Positions 21,919 to 32,545 of a stretch of 64,000 nt of DNA are shown here, one piece after another. A program made the position numbers and the translations under genes. Under the pieces are notes generated by a model. The model was not told where the DNA came from. It was given only the letters and a program-made list of their open reading frames with translations, and searched no databases. How positions within the stretch are numbered: the stretch's first letter is position 1; every line of letters begins with the position of its first letter. Source of the DNA: Nageia nagi (taxonomy: Eukaryota > Pinophyta); NCBI GenBank assembly GCA_050084985.1, contig JBITNC010000001.1:30380001-30444000 (forward strand), written 5' to 3'.

Positions 21919-22385
21919 TTGGTAAACAAAATCCATTGGACTCTTAGGTTTCAAATTGCAAATGGATGATGTTTCATTTATGCATTTTACTTTATGTTTA
22001 GTACTTTTACTTTATTTACTTATGAAAAAATTGTAAACATTGATTGAGAAACCTCCTAAAATGAACACATCCATACATACATTTTGCAAGATAACTTATT
22101 TGGAAATCCACAAGGTGAGGACAAGCAGATTGGAGTCTTTAGTTCAATGGTCCAAATGGTAAAAAGTTTGTACTTCTCAATTGCCCCTAAATTCTCTATT
22201 GTTCTAGATATAACTTTAATAGATTGATAGGTATGTGTGTAGTGATACCATATGTACACACATCCATTCAAGGGTTATCTTGATAACCTAGAAGAATAAT
22301 TTAAAATGTAATCAAGATTAATAATTTGGTTGATCCAATATATGTTATAATCTTAGAAAATAGTAGGTACTCCTTGTGAGAGTAT

Positions 22386-23270
22386 ATTACTTAATGAATT
22401 TAATCCTTTCCGAATAACATAAGACAATCTTAAAAATAACATAAGATATAAATGGTTCCTCCCTCCTTGGGAGTACATCCACTAACTAAGATCTTTTTAT
22501 TCTGAATGAATTTCTTACAATGTACCCACCTTATAAAAAGAAACCCACCTTTATAACCTTCCTTTAACCCAAGGTTAAGGTTAAAGATGTTTTTATTTTA
22601 ATCCTATTTCTAAATTTATTCCTCTTTCTATTTTAATTATTTTAATGCTTTAAGTTATATAAATATACTTTAAGCATTAAGTAAATTTACATTTAAAGAG
22701 AAATATAATACAATATTACATTATAAATTCTAACACTCCCCCTTAATGTAATATTGGGATAGAGCTTAGAGAAAGAAGAGAGAGAGAGAGTTATCCTCTA
22801 AAAAGATACAAGCAAAGATGAGAACTTTTACATCATTAAAAAATAAGCAAGATCTTAGTTTGAAACTCATTACAACACCATTTGACAAAATAGTTTACAA
22901 TACAATCATTAACCATAACTAGTTTTATTATAAGTATAGTCAATCAACACTGAGTTGATATGTGAGTCTCCATGAGTTGTATAAAGTAACCTACATTTCA
23001 AGATAAAATCTACAAGCTACAAGAAGCTCATAAATATGACCAATTAGATGTATTATGTAAACATTTATATCAATTATAAGATAAATAAATTAAGTAATAC
23101 CATCCATAAATTGATCAATGATGCACTATAAGTCATCACAAAGATGCTAAGCCAATACTTATAGTCATTTACTATATATTAAAAATATATGTTGATCAAA
23201 TAAAATCATATGCATATATAACAAACTCACATATGGATAACCAAATAGTACCAACAAACATACAAGGTCA
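22386..23270 (-). repeat. Inverted copia LTR plus 3' UTR fragment inside element A
   Basis: Read on the minus strand, a 3' UTR segment (23270-22750) leads into the tract ATTAAGGGGGAG and then an LTR starting TGTTAGAATTTATAATG at 22735. That LTR is related to the solo LTR at 55001-55489, with shared 'ccttgggttaaaggaaggtta' and 'ggatgtactcccaag' blocks. The UTR resembles 36000-37530 of element A itself. The fragment replaces the part of gag homologous to about 440-1232 of C1, so insertion and deletion went together. I see no clear target duplication. Confidence 0.7.
22780..22792. repeat. Short (GA)n run
   Basis: Six GA units lie next to the inverted polypurine region. Confidence 0.7.
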
Positions 23271-23271
23271 T

Positions 23272-24200
23272 CCTATGCTTGATGATGAAGAAATTTTCTC
23301 CTTGAGAATATTTCTAGGCTCCTTATAAAGTATGAAGAAACTCTTAACAAAAAGGTGTTGATATCTTCTCTAAAGGAAAATAATATTTCTCTAGGAGAAA
23401 CAAAAAATATTTTCAAAGAAAATATCAATCATCATAATAAATCTTATCCTTATTCATTTAAAAATTTTGAGAAAAAGGGCATTAATGAAAACAACATGAG
23501 CTACTTCAAGTAAAGAGATAGAAAAGCTATTTGAAAAAAACCAAATTCCAAGGTAAAGTTTGATGGAAATTATAACTTTTGGGGCATTCATAGTCACAAA
23601 GAATTTGATTGCTACAAAAAGAAAAGAGAAAAAATAACAAGGGAAATGAAAATGTAAAGAACTTCAAAATGAAGAAGAATATAAAAGCTAGATTTACTAT
23701 TGCACTCTACTCCATAACTCACTCTTTTTCAATTAATTAGATTGTTGAATTTGGTTGCACTAATCACCTATGCTTTGAATAAGATAAGTTTAAAAATTTT
23801 CATAAGTATAGAAAATATTCTATTGTGATAGGTGATAATTCTATACTTGAAGTACAAGGAATTGGAAGTGTGTTGATTCATGAGAAGGTTCTTGAAAATA
23901 TGCTCTATATCTTTAAGCTTAGGATGAACCTTCTCTTCATGATCCAAGTTGTAAGGAAAGGGTACTTTTTTGAGTTCAAATCTTAATCTTAATGCACTAA
24001 GAAGGGAATTACCATATTGGTTAATGGGTAAGTGAAATATGATCTCTACATTATGGATCAAGTTCTAAAAAAGATGTGTCTTACTATAAATATGTGTTTT
24101 AGAGGCAATCTTTAACACCAATATTTAGGGCATCTTAACCATAAGAGTATTCAAATCATGAAAGACCAAGAACTTGTGAAAAGTTTTTTTCAATTTCACC
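23272..24200 (+). pseudogene. pol: Element A gag end, protease and GAG-pre-integrase
   Basis: This region aligns with C1 1233-2170. The zinc-knuckle region at about 23560-23630 is strongly altered: of CNYCGIYGH only the His after Ser and the final Cys remain (SHKEFDCYKK). The protease and GAG-pre-integrase part is shifted between frames, with many stops. The better-kept C1 copy identifies it. Confidence 0.65.
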
Positions 24201-24269
24201 TTAATTAGTCTATGTGAGAAGTGCATCCCAAGTAAGATGAATAGAAAAAGGTTCAAAAAAGATAAGACA

Positions 24270-25085
24270 ACAAGAGCATCTCAACCTCTTCAACTTTTAC
24301 ATTCAAATTTGATTGATCCATTTTAGACTATCATTTGGAGGAGCATATTATGTCTTGACCTTCATCGATGACTTTAGTAGAATGACCTTTGGCTATCTTT
24401 TTGAGCATAAGGATCAAACTTTTGATAGTTTCAAAAATTTTAAGGCCTTAGTTGAGAATCAGATTATTCTTAAAATTAAGATGTTGAGATTAGATAATGG
24501 AAGAGAATATAGTAGCAATGAGTTTAATGACTAATATGCTAAGTATAGAATCAAGAGGTAGTTTATAATTCTTACACTCCTCAACAAAATAGTGTTTCCA
24601 AAAAAAAAAATAGGATAATTATGGAACTATCTACATGCATGTTGGATAATCTTTCTAGTTTTTTGTGTGGTGAAGCTATGAGCACTACTATTTATACTTT
24701 GAATAGGTGTTTCACAAAAATCATTTAGGGTAAAACACTTTTTGAAGCATGGTTAGGAATAAAACCTAACATTTCTCACCTCAGGGTATTTAGTTATGAA
24801 GCATTCTCCTACATTATTTTTAAGAAAACAAAAAATTTAGATAAAAGAGTTGTAAAATGTATCTTTGTAGGTTATGACAGTTAGCATAGAGGCTATAGGC
24901 TTTACTCTATCCTACAAAGAAGTGTTCATTTCAAGGGATGTAAGGTTTAATTAACTTCTTGAGGGATCTACTTCTAATGAGGATGTTGATTCAGATGACT
25001 CATCATTTGCATCTAATTGGTTGGATATTGATGTAGATAAGTCATGTTAAGAGAAAAATTCTTTAACACAAAGGATAAAAAAAAA
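24270..25085 (+). pseudogene. pol: Element A integrase core
   Basis: The open stretch 24313-24534 reads GGAYYVLTFIDDFSRMTFGY, then FKALVENQIILKIKMLRLDN and GREYSSNEF: the copia integrase core around the first and second catalytic Asp. Downstream, frame-shifted blocks correspond to the catalytic Glu region and to the C-terminal part around 'cacctcagggtatttagt' (24779-24796). It is cut at 25090 by element B; the polyprotein continues at 34397. Confidence 0.75.
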
Positions 25086-25090
25086 GCATG
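25086..25090. repeat. Target-site duplication GCATG, left of element B
   Basis: GCATG precedes the TGTTAT start of the B LTR. The partner at 34392-34396 reads ACATG, one G-to-A difference. The uninterrupted site in C1 (3076-3080) reads GCATG, so the right copy mutated. Confidence 0.85.
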
Positions 25091-27003
25091 TGTTATTTTT
25101 GAGGTTCAGTTGTGTTGTCATTGTTGTCAACATACTCACTTGGACTTGGTGCGCTCCACCTTAGATCAGTGTTTGCTTGGTGCACTCCTATTAGATTATG
25201 TTAGAAATTCGAAAAAGAGTTTGGAGCATTGCTTGACATTAAGAAATGAAGTGGTGGTGTTAGTTCAGAGTTTAGACCACTTAGTTGCTTTGTTGGAGCT
25301 TAGTTGGGAATTTTTGCATATAGTTTGACAGTTGTAAAATCTGCATCAGATGGTATTTTGTAGAAGGTATATATATAAATCATGAGGATTTATAACTTGA
25401 AATAATTTTTTAGTTGTAGTTTGATGTACGAAGAACCAAAATGTTTTTACTTTAGACTAAATGGATTCTTGAGGAAGAAATGGTGGAAATTGCAAAAAGC
25501 TAATTTTTTCACTTTTTCCAGTTTTTGACAGTTGTCTCAGTCCAAATTACAAGGAAAATGCAAAATTGAGACTTTTATTGATTGGATTTGAATTCCATCA
25601 AATCTCACACCTTTAGGGATGTAAAAGAAACAATTTTGTCCTATTGATATTTTTCCAAAAATGCCTCTAAGTATGAGAAGCTTAAATGTGCACAAACTTT
25701 GGATTCAAGTGTTTGACAAAATGTCTGTAAAAATAGCGTTAAAGGCCACTTTGTTGGAGGTATAGAAATCAGTCCAAGAAGAGATAGATGGTGAAATTTA
25801 ACATGATAATAGTTGGTATAACTATGAACATTTTTCTTTCAAGATGTATCTTTTTCATGGGAAATGGTACAAAAGTTACAGTAGCCGCAAAATGCTAATT
25901 TAGCCTATTTTTCTATTTTCTTCAATTTTGGATTGGGAAGTGTTTGACAATATGCATGAGCTAGAAAGTGCTAAGGTATAAGTTGATTTTTAATACATTT
26001 CAAAGGATTGATGGTAAGTGTTTGACAAAAGTCCCAAAAGTGAAAAATCAAATAGAAATGATGCATGGCAAGTGTTTGACAAAAGGTTATTTTGTTCTAT
26101 TTGTGATGTGGCACTTCATGAATGGGAAAACCAAGTTGTAACTCCCATTTACAACCAAAAAAAATTCATGTAGAATGCTTATAGTTAAAATAAAAAGTGG
26201 TTGGAAAATTATTATGTATATTAGAGTGAAAAAGAGTGTATTGAGTGTTCTTGGTGGGTATATAAAGGTTTTTTTTCAGTTGTACATAAGAAGGCATTTG
26301 TGGCAAGGAGAAAAGGAGTCATGGATTATTTTGTGTAAGAGCATACATATGGACTGTTAGCAAAAAATTGCAGGTGATAGTTTTTATTATTGAGCATTGT
26401 AACAAAAAATTTGTAATGTTTTCTATTCTACCAAATTTGAATGTAGAGGCATTACTGAGCATATCTCTTAAGATTTGATGGTTGAGTTTAGAAGGAGTTT
26501 GGAAGAGGAGCTTAATGGGTATCTGAATGTGGAGTTAATTGGTATTTTTTAAGTTGGTTCTTTTGGTATATTGACGTGTAGAGTTGGAGTTGTAGAGTTA
26601 GAATTAGCAGATTGAATTGAGCTAGACTATCAGAGTCTTGTGGAATCATCCTAAAAATATTTTGTTATCTTTGTTGAGTCGAGTTAGTGCTTGGCTCTAG
26701 GGGATTGGTGTCTCCATCCAGTTGGTACTGGTAAATTTGGGGATAGGTGTTCCTTTGCAGTAGGTGCTATAGAGTTAGGTCAGTTGGTGCTGTAAAATTA
26801 AGCATTGATTTTTGACTAGATTTGGATGGGAGTCTAAGCAGTCATTTTGGAGAGTGGTTTTTTTCCTGCATTAGGTTTCCACTATAAATTCTATGTTGTG
26901 GTTTACTATTTGTATGGATGAGTTTTAATTACTTACATTAAATAAATTAAATTTTAAAACACACTATTCACCCCCCTCTCTCAATGTCACCCATAGTTCA
27001 ACA
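25091..27003 (+). repeat. 5' LTR of element B
   Basis: The LTR begins TGTTATTTTTGAGG and ends GTTCAACA. It has a TATA box (TATATAAA) at 26259-26266. It contains about 80 bp (near 25463-25545) missing from the 3' LTR. The open frames at 25044-25328 and 26175-26360 are chance ORFs within LTR sequence. Confidence 0.9.
26259..26266 (+). promoter_or_regulatory. TATA box of element B
   Basis: TATATAAA lies in the 5' LTR. The matching place in the 3' LTR (around 33630) reads TATGTGAA, changed by A-to-G transitions. Confidence 0.6.
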
Positions 27004-27005
27004 AT

Positions 27006-27017
27006 TGGTATCAGAGC
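27006..27017 (+). other. Primer-binding site of element B
   Basis: TTGGTATCAGAGC, three bases after the LTR end, is the classical plant copia site complementary to initiator methionine tRNA. Confidence 0.9.
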
Positions 27018-27067
27018 TAAGTTCCTATATCGGCTAAATCAGCTAGGGAGATCTTGGAAGTAACACT

Positions 27068-28088
27068 ATGGCAAGCAACAGTAATAGCGAAGGATTCACA
27101 TCAAACAGAGCACTATTGTTCAATGGAACAAATTATTAGTATTGGAAAGTGAGGATGCAAATTTATTTGAAGTCTCTTAGATATGATGTATGGATAACAT
27201 GGCGAATGGTTACACCCCACCTACAATGGCATTAACAACTTCAAAAGAAAAGAAGGAATTTGAAAATGAATCCAAAGCACAAAATGATTTAATATGCAGA
27301 TTAGTGGACAAAAAATGACTAAGGTTATGACATGCACATCAACCAAGGAAATTTGGTATAAATTGAAGAGCATCCACGAAGGTGATGTGAAAATAAAAGA
27401 GGCCAAGCTTCAAACTCACAAAGCAAAGTTTGAAGGACTCAAGATGAATGGAGATGAATCAATTGAGGAGTACATGCATAGGGTGAGTGAGATAGTAAAT
27501 ACCATATAGGGTCTTGGAGAGAAGATAGAAGACTCTATCATTGTAAAAAAGGTATTACATTCTCTTTTTGACAAGTATAATTCTAAAGTTTTTGCTATTG
27601 AAGACACTAAGAATATGAATACTTTTTCAATGGATGAACTTCATGGGTCATTAATAGCTTATGAGATGAGAATAGCAAAAGAGAAGCTGTCAGATAAAGA
27701 AGTAGCATTCAAAGCCAGACAAAAATTAAAGACACAGTGTGAATCAAGCAGTGATGAAGATTCAGATGCATTAGCAACAAATTTTGTCAAAAACCTGAAG
27801 AAAGGTAGTAGAGGGAAGTACAAAGGTAAATTACCTTTAAAATGCTTCAATTATGGAGGCATTGGACATTTTGCAATAAAATGCCCATATGGTGATAAAA
27901 ATAAGGAAGAAAAGGACTCCCATAGAGAAAAGTATGATTGGAAGAAAAAATCACAGTATAAAGGAAATAATTATAGAAGAAAAAGTTTCATCTCGAAACA
28001 TTCAAGTTCATCAGATGATAGTTCTAAAACTGAATCAGAATTAGAAGCAGAAGAAGCACTCTTTATGGCAATAGAAGAAAATGAGTGA
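27068..28088 (+). pseudogene. gag: Element B gag (UBN2) with zinc knuckle
   Basis: The ATG at 27068 follows the primer site by about 50 bp and starts MASNSNSEGFTSNRALLFNG, a typical copia gag opening (substrate F-x-G-x-N-Y-x-x-W). The UBN2 core continues through TSTKEIWYKLKSIHEGD and NGDESIEEYMHRVSEIVNTI (27330-27509), and then from 27540 the stretch DELHGSLIAYEMRIA. A zinc knuckle at 27843-27884 reads CFNYGGIGHFAIKC, with Tyr for the second Cys (TGT-to-TAT). The C-terminus is Ser/Glu-rich. Two frameshifts and two stops break the first third. Confidence 0.85.
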
Positions 28089-28547
28089 AAACCCAACCTT
28101 GAGGTAAGTAAAAAAGAAAATCAAGAAGAAGGTGAAGGCATAGTTGATCTAGAAGCAGAGCTAGTAGCAGCTTTAAAAGAAGTACATTCAGAAAGAAAAA
28201 GCCATAAGAAAACATCGAAGAAGCTCATGCAAGTAGAGAAAATGGTGGTAGATCTAAAATTTCGAGTAGAGGAGTGCTGCAAAATCATTGAAGATCTTAA
28301 AGCTCAACTCTGTGTCAAAGTTGAGTATTGTAGTGAGTTGGAAGCCATGCTAGCAATGCTAAATTATGAATTAGAAGAGAAAAATGAGAAAATCAAAACA
28401 TATCACAAACTTGAAAGAGGAACGGCAAAGTTGAATGAGTTGATACATAATCAGAGGATTTCAAACATCAAGTTCGATCTTGGATTCACAGATGGTAAGA
28501 ACATCGAAAGCCCCAAAATTAGATCAGAAAAAAGTTCCACATATTAA
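28089..28547 (+). pseudogene. Element B gag extension, coiled coil
   Basis: Past a TGA at 28086 the reading goes on with an acidic stretch and, from 28227, a Glu/Lys/Leu-rich segment with heptad-like spacing (KMVVDLKFRVEECCKIIEDL, then EAMLAMLNYELEEKNEKI), which I read as a coiled coil. Extended gag proteins with coiled coil between knuckles are typical of Sirevirus-like elements. I recognise no enzyme motif. Confidence 0.65.
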
Positions 28548-29028
28548 GTTTGGGCTTGGATTCAAAAAAATAGAAATACCACAAGTACCAAAGGCAAAAG
28601 TAAAGGAAGCTACACCAAACACTTTAAGAGCTAAAGAAAGAAAACTAGTGGATGGAGGTAGAGCTCAATACATAAAACAAATTGATATGCCAAGAAATGA
28701 AAGGTACAATCATGATGAAGATTTCACTTATGTGCCACATAAAAGGAGAAGGAGGTTTCCCACACCTCAAACATCATGGCAAAACCCACATCCTAGGTTC
28801 AATTATTTCTTTTATGGTTACTATTTTAAATGCAATGGTTTTGGTCACAAAATAGTTGAATGCAAATATAATGTAGGACCAAGAAATTTTGCTAGTAGGA
28901 ATGCATTTACACCATTGATGGAATATGAAATTGAATGCTACAATTGTCATAACTATGGACATATAGCCAAAATTATAGAAGTGGCTATAGTGCTAATCAT
29001 TTTTAGGGACAAACATTTAGTAGCTTGA
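28480..29028 (+). pseudogene. gag: Element B gag end with two more zinc knuckles
   Basis: This basic segment overlaps the previous one in another frame, so a frameshift joins them. It contains YYFKCNGFGHKIVEC at about 28818-28863 (first Cys now Tyr/Phe) and CYNCHNYGHIAK at 28936-28971, whose last Cys is lost through a local change. With the knuckle at 27843 this makes three nucleic-acid-binding knuckles in one gag. An Arg/Lys-rich patch (HKRRRRFP) lies at 28738-28762. Confidence 0.75.
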
Positions 29029-29189
29029 AACATGATAGAACAGAGAAGTACCAAAAAAAGAACCTGAAGTTCAGAAGATAAATGACAAAGAGAAGCCCAA
29101 AATAGTAACCAAACATATATGGAAAGAAAGAGAAGCTCTCAAAGAAGAGGAAACAACATCTTTGATTATGCAGATAGCATTGAAATTTC

Positions 29190-29560
29190 AAAAGAAACCA
29201 ACACCATGGATCTTGGATAGTGGGTGCTCAAGTCACATGATAGGTGACAAACATAAATTCACTAAAATTTAGAACTATGATGGAGGATCTGTAAAGTTTG
29301 CAATAATGATGGAGCTCAGATTGTTAGCAGATGCACAATGAGTATCAGTGATAATAAGATATGATCTAAGGATGTGTTGTATGTGGAAGGGCTAAAACAT
29401 AACTTAATGTAATTTAGATCTATGATAGAGGGCATGAAGTAATTTTCAAGAAATAGGGATGCAAGGTTTGAAAAGCAAAGAATGGTAGAATAGTTGCAAT
29501 TGATCAAGAACATCTAGAAATCTATACACACTTGAGAATGATATAGATAAAATATGTATG
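29190..29560 (+). pseudogene. pol: Element B aspartic protease
   Basis: The active site WILDSGCSSHM is intact at 29207-29239, followed by a MIGDKHKF block typical of copia protease. Downstream the frame is broken by stops (for example at 29271) and shifts. The protease would process the Gag-Pol polyprotein. Confidence 0.8.
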
Positions 29561-29564
29561 ATGG

Positions 29565-30590
29565 GACAGGTTGAAGAGAATTGGCTATGGCACCAAAGAC
29601 TTGGTCACATCAGCTTTGATAACCTTGTAAAGATTAGTTCAAAGGATGTAGTAAGAGACATTCTTAAAATTAGCAAACTACAAAATAGCATCTGCAATTC
29701 ATGTTAGAAAGGGAAGCAAGCACATGCACATTTCAAAATGAAGGAGCATCATACAAGTAAGCCATTAAAACTTATCCATACAGATTTATGCAGACCCATG
29801 AGGACACAAAGCACAAATAGAGATAAGTATTTTATGTTGTTTATAGATGAATACTCACGGATGACATGGGTTTATTTTTTAAAGAAGAAATCTAAAGCTT
29901 TTGACATGTTTAAAGCATTCACCAAGATGATTGAGACTCAAATAGGTAAAAGAATCAAGGTTATTAGATCAGACGATGAGGTGAGTTTATTGATAAAAAC
30001 TTCACTGATTTTTGTGATGAGCATGGCATTAGGAGACAATTTTTAGTAGCAGAACCCCTCAACAAAATGGAGTTGTTAAGAGGAAGAATAGAATCATGCA
30101 AGAGATGGCATGAACTATGTTGATCGAAAGTAGAGTAGTAGATAGGTATTAGAAGGAAGTAGTGCACATAGCTATATACATTTAGAATAGGTGTATGCTA
30201 CAAAGACATAAGAATAAGACACCATATGAGGTATGGTTTGGAAAAAGGGCTACTGCAAAACATTTCAGAGTGTTTGGTAGCAAATGCTACATAAAGAATA
30301 CAAGGAAGGACTTGGTAAATTTGAAGATAGGGTTGATGAAGGAGTTTTTCTTGGTTACTCTATTCATAGCAAAGCTTACAAGTGCTACAACAAGAGGTTG
30401 AGAAAGATTGTTGAGAGTGTAGATGTTAAATTTGATGAGAATATGACCACACCAAAGGATGATGATGATAAGAACTACCCAATCTATGAAGACAATTCAG
30501 GTTCAAGTCAAAGCAATCCAGTAGTTCCAGTACAAAGCAATAATTCAAGTAGTAGTGGTGGAAAAGGTTCCACATTACCTGCATGACACC
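29565..30590 (+). pseudogene. pol: Element B integrase
   Basis: LWHQRLGHISFDNLVKI (29586-29636) and CNSC (29694-29705) form the zinc-binding GAG-pre-integrase motif. The core follows: KPLKLIHTDLCRPM with the first catalytic Asp (about 29760-29800), YFMLFIDEYSRMTWVYFLKK, and KRIKVIRSD with the second Asp (about 29950-29972), after which the frame shifts. The Glu region appears as NGVVKRKNRIMQEMA at about 30069-30113. The C-terminal part KTPYEVWFGKRATAKHFRVF and GVFLGYSIHSKAYKCYNKRL (30215-30405) is well kept. Confidence 0.85.
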
Positions 30591-30608
30591 TAGAAATAAG
30601 ACCATAGC

Positions 30609-31640
30609 TTGAGCAACACTCATAATGATGGCTTTATGAGTGATTCAAAGATAGAAGAATGCAGACACACACCGAGCTATAACTATAAGAAAGCTCATCC
30701 AAAGGAGCAAGTTATTGGTGATGTAAGTGTAGGGGTTCAAATAAGGAAGAGATTAACTCTAGAATACTCTCTCCTATCTAGTATTGAACCAAAGTATGTT
30801 GTTGAAGCAAGCAAAGATGAAGGTTGGATCAAGGCCATGAATGAAGAACTTGATCAAATTAAAAAAATGAAACTTGGGAGCTAGTTCTAAGACCAAAGAA
30901 TAAGAACGTGATCGAACCAAATGGTCTTTAGGAATAAGTTAAATGAAGATGGTAAGGTTGTTAGAAATAAAGCACGATTAGTGTGTAAGGGCTATGCACA
31001 AGTTGAAGGTATTTATTTTGAGGATACTTTTGCACCAATGGCAAGAATGGAGGCAATCAGAATATTTCTGGCACTTCAATGTACAAAAACTTCAAGGTAT
31101 ACCAAATGGATGTAAAATCAGCATTTTTAAATGGTAAACTTGAAGAAGAAGTCTACATTGAGCAACCAGATGGTTTTCAGCTAGGATCAAATCTAGATCT
31201 AGTTTGTAAGTTGCATAAAGCTTTGTATGGATTTAAACAGGCACCTTGAGCTTGGTATTCTAGGCTTGATATGTATCTTATACAACAAGGCTTTAGAAAA
31301 GGTATGGTTGATAGTAATCTCTACATAAAAATTGAAAAAGAGACTCAATTAGTTTATTGTTGTTTATGTGGATGATATCATTTTTGGGGTTAGCAGAGAT
31401 GAGATGTGTAAGGCATTTGTAGATAGAATGCAAATAGAATTTGAGATGTCTATGATAGGTGAGCTTTCATTTTTTCTTAGTTTGCAAGTTAATCAAATGA
31501 AGAATGGCATTTTTATTTCACAAAATAAGTATGTTAAAGAGATGTTGAAGAAGTTAAAATGGAGGATTAAAACCTATGAGCACTCCCATGATGACAGGTT
31601 GTAAACTAGTAAGGATGATCAAGCACCATTAGTTGATAAA
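30609..31640 (+). pseudogene. pol: Element B reverse transcriptase
   Basis: The copia RT (RVT_2) is read in segments. They are PKYVVEASKDEGWIKAMNEE (30789-30848), [20 protein letters not shown] then [20 protein letters not shown] (30935-31065), a frame-shifted core with the block 'ctttgtatggatttaaacaggc', and the catalytic YVDD at 31365-31376 followed by IIFGVSRDEM. The tail MIGELSFFLSLQVNQ lies near 31454-31500. Stops and shifts occur between blocks. Confidence 0.85.
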
Positions 31641-31819
31641 CTCAGTATCGATCTATGATTAGTTGTCTTTTGTATCTTAAAACTACTAGATCAGATATTT
31701 TGTAGGTAGTATGTTTGGTGGCACGATATCAAGTAGCACAAAGGCCACACATGTGTCAACAGTAAAGAGAATTTTTAGATACCTGCAAGGTACCATGGAG
31801 TATGGAACTTTAGTATCCC

Positions 31820-32270
31820 AAAGGTGAAGATTTCACCTTAGTTGCATATTCTAATGTAGATTGGGTAGGATTTGTAGATGACAGGAAGAGTACCAGTGGA
31901 GGTGCATTTTTCTTGGGAGATAATCTTATGAGTTGGCATAGCAAGAAACAAGATTCATGTCATTATCCACCACAGAGGTAGAGTATATGGTAGCCACATC
32001 ATGTTGCACATAGGTCCTATGGATAAAACCAAATGCTAAAGGATTTGGAGATTCAGGTTAGTGATCCCACTACACTCAGGTGTGACAATACTAGTGCAAT
32101 CAATATTTCAAAAAATTCTATAATGCACTATAGGACAAAGCACATAGTGATAAGATATCACTTTCTAAAAGAAAAAGTTGCAAAGGAGAAGTTAAGTTGG
32201 AATATGTTCCAACCATAGAGCAGGTGGCTGATATCTTCACCAACCACTACCCAAAGACATATTTATGTAC
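31820..32270 (+). pseudogene. pol: Element B RNase H
   Basis: The copia RNase H domain is recognisable from the 'tgtagattgggtagga' block (about 31855) through a frame-shifted middle to the open stretch 32033-32218, with LRCDNTSAINISKNSIMHYR and KHIVIRYHFLKEKV. The D-N-x-x-A-I block is the usual C-terminal signature. Confidence 0.8.
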
Positions 32271-32545
32271 ACATGAGAAATTAGGAGTGATCACACTTCC
32301 TAAGCATTGACTAGCAGTTGGATGCACATAATTAGGGGGAGCATTCTTGTTGTGTTATATCTCTTTGATCCTATTTGTATTTACTATTATATGTATTAAT
32401 TTTTGTCTGAGAACTATGTGCATGGCTTCAGGGGAGTGTGCTGGACACCCTTTGTCATTGTTGTCAAAGGGGGAGAAAAGTTACAAGAGGATAGTAATGT
32501 GCAGCAAAAGGTTCAGTATGTTGCCAACAATTCCAAAGGGGAGAT
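32271..32545 (+). other. Element B 3' UTR with polypurine tract
   Basis: This short non-coding end has two purine tracts: GGGGGAG at 32335-32341 and CCAAAGGGGAGA at 32533-32544. The latter directly precedes the 3' LTR. A third purine run at 32466-32474 (AAAGGGGGA) is similar. Confidence 0.7.

Noticed and set aside
22740-23270. Independent gene on the minus strand next to the GA run
   Set aside because: The stretch aligns with the 3' UTR of the copia family and has no coding content.
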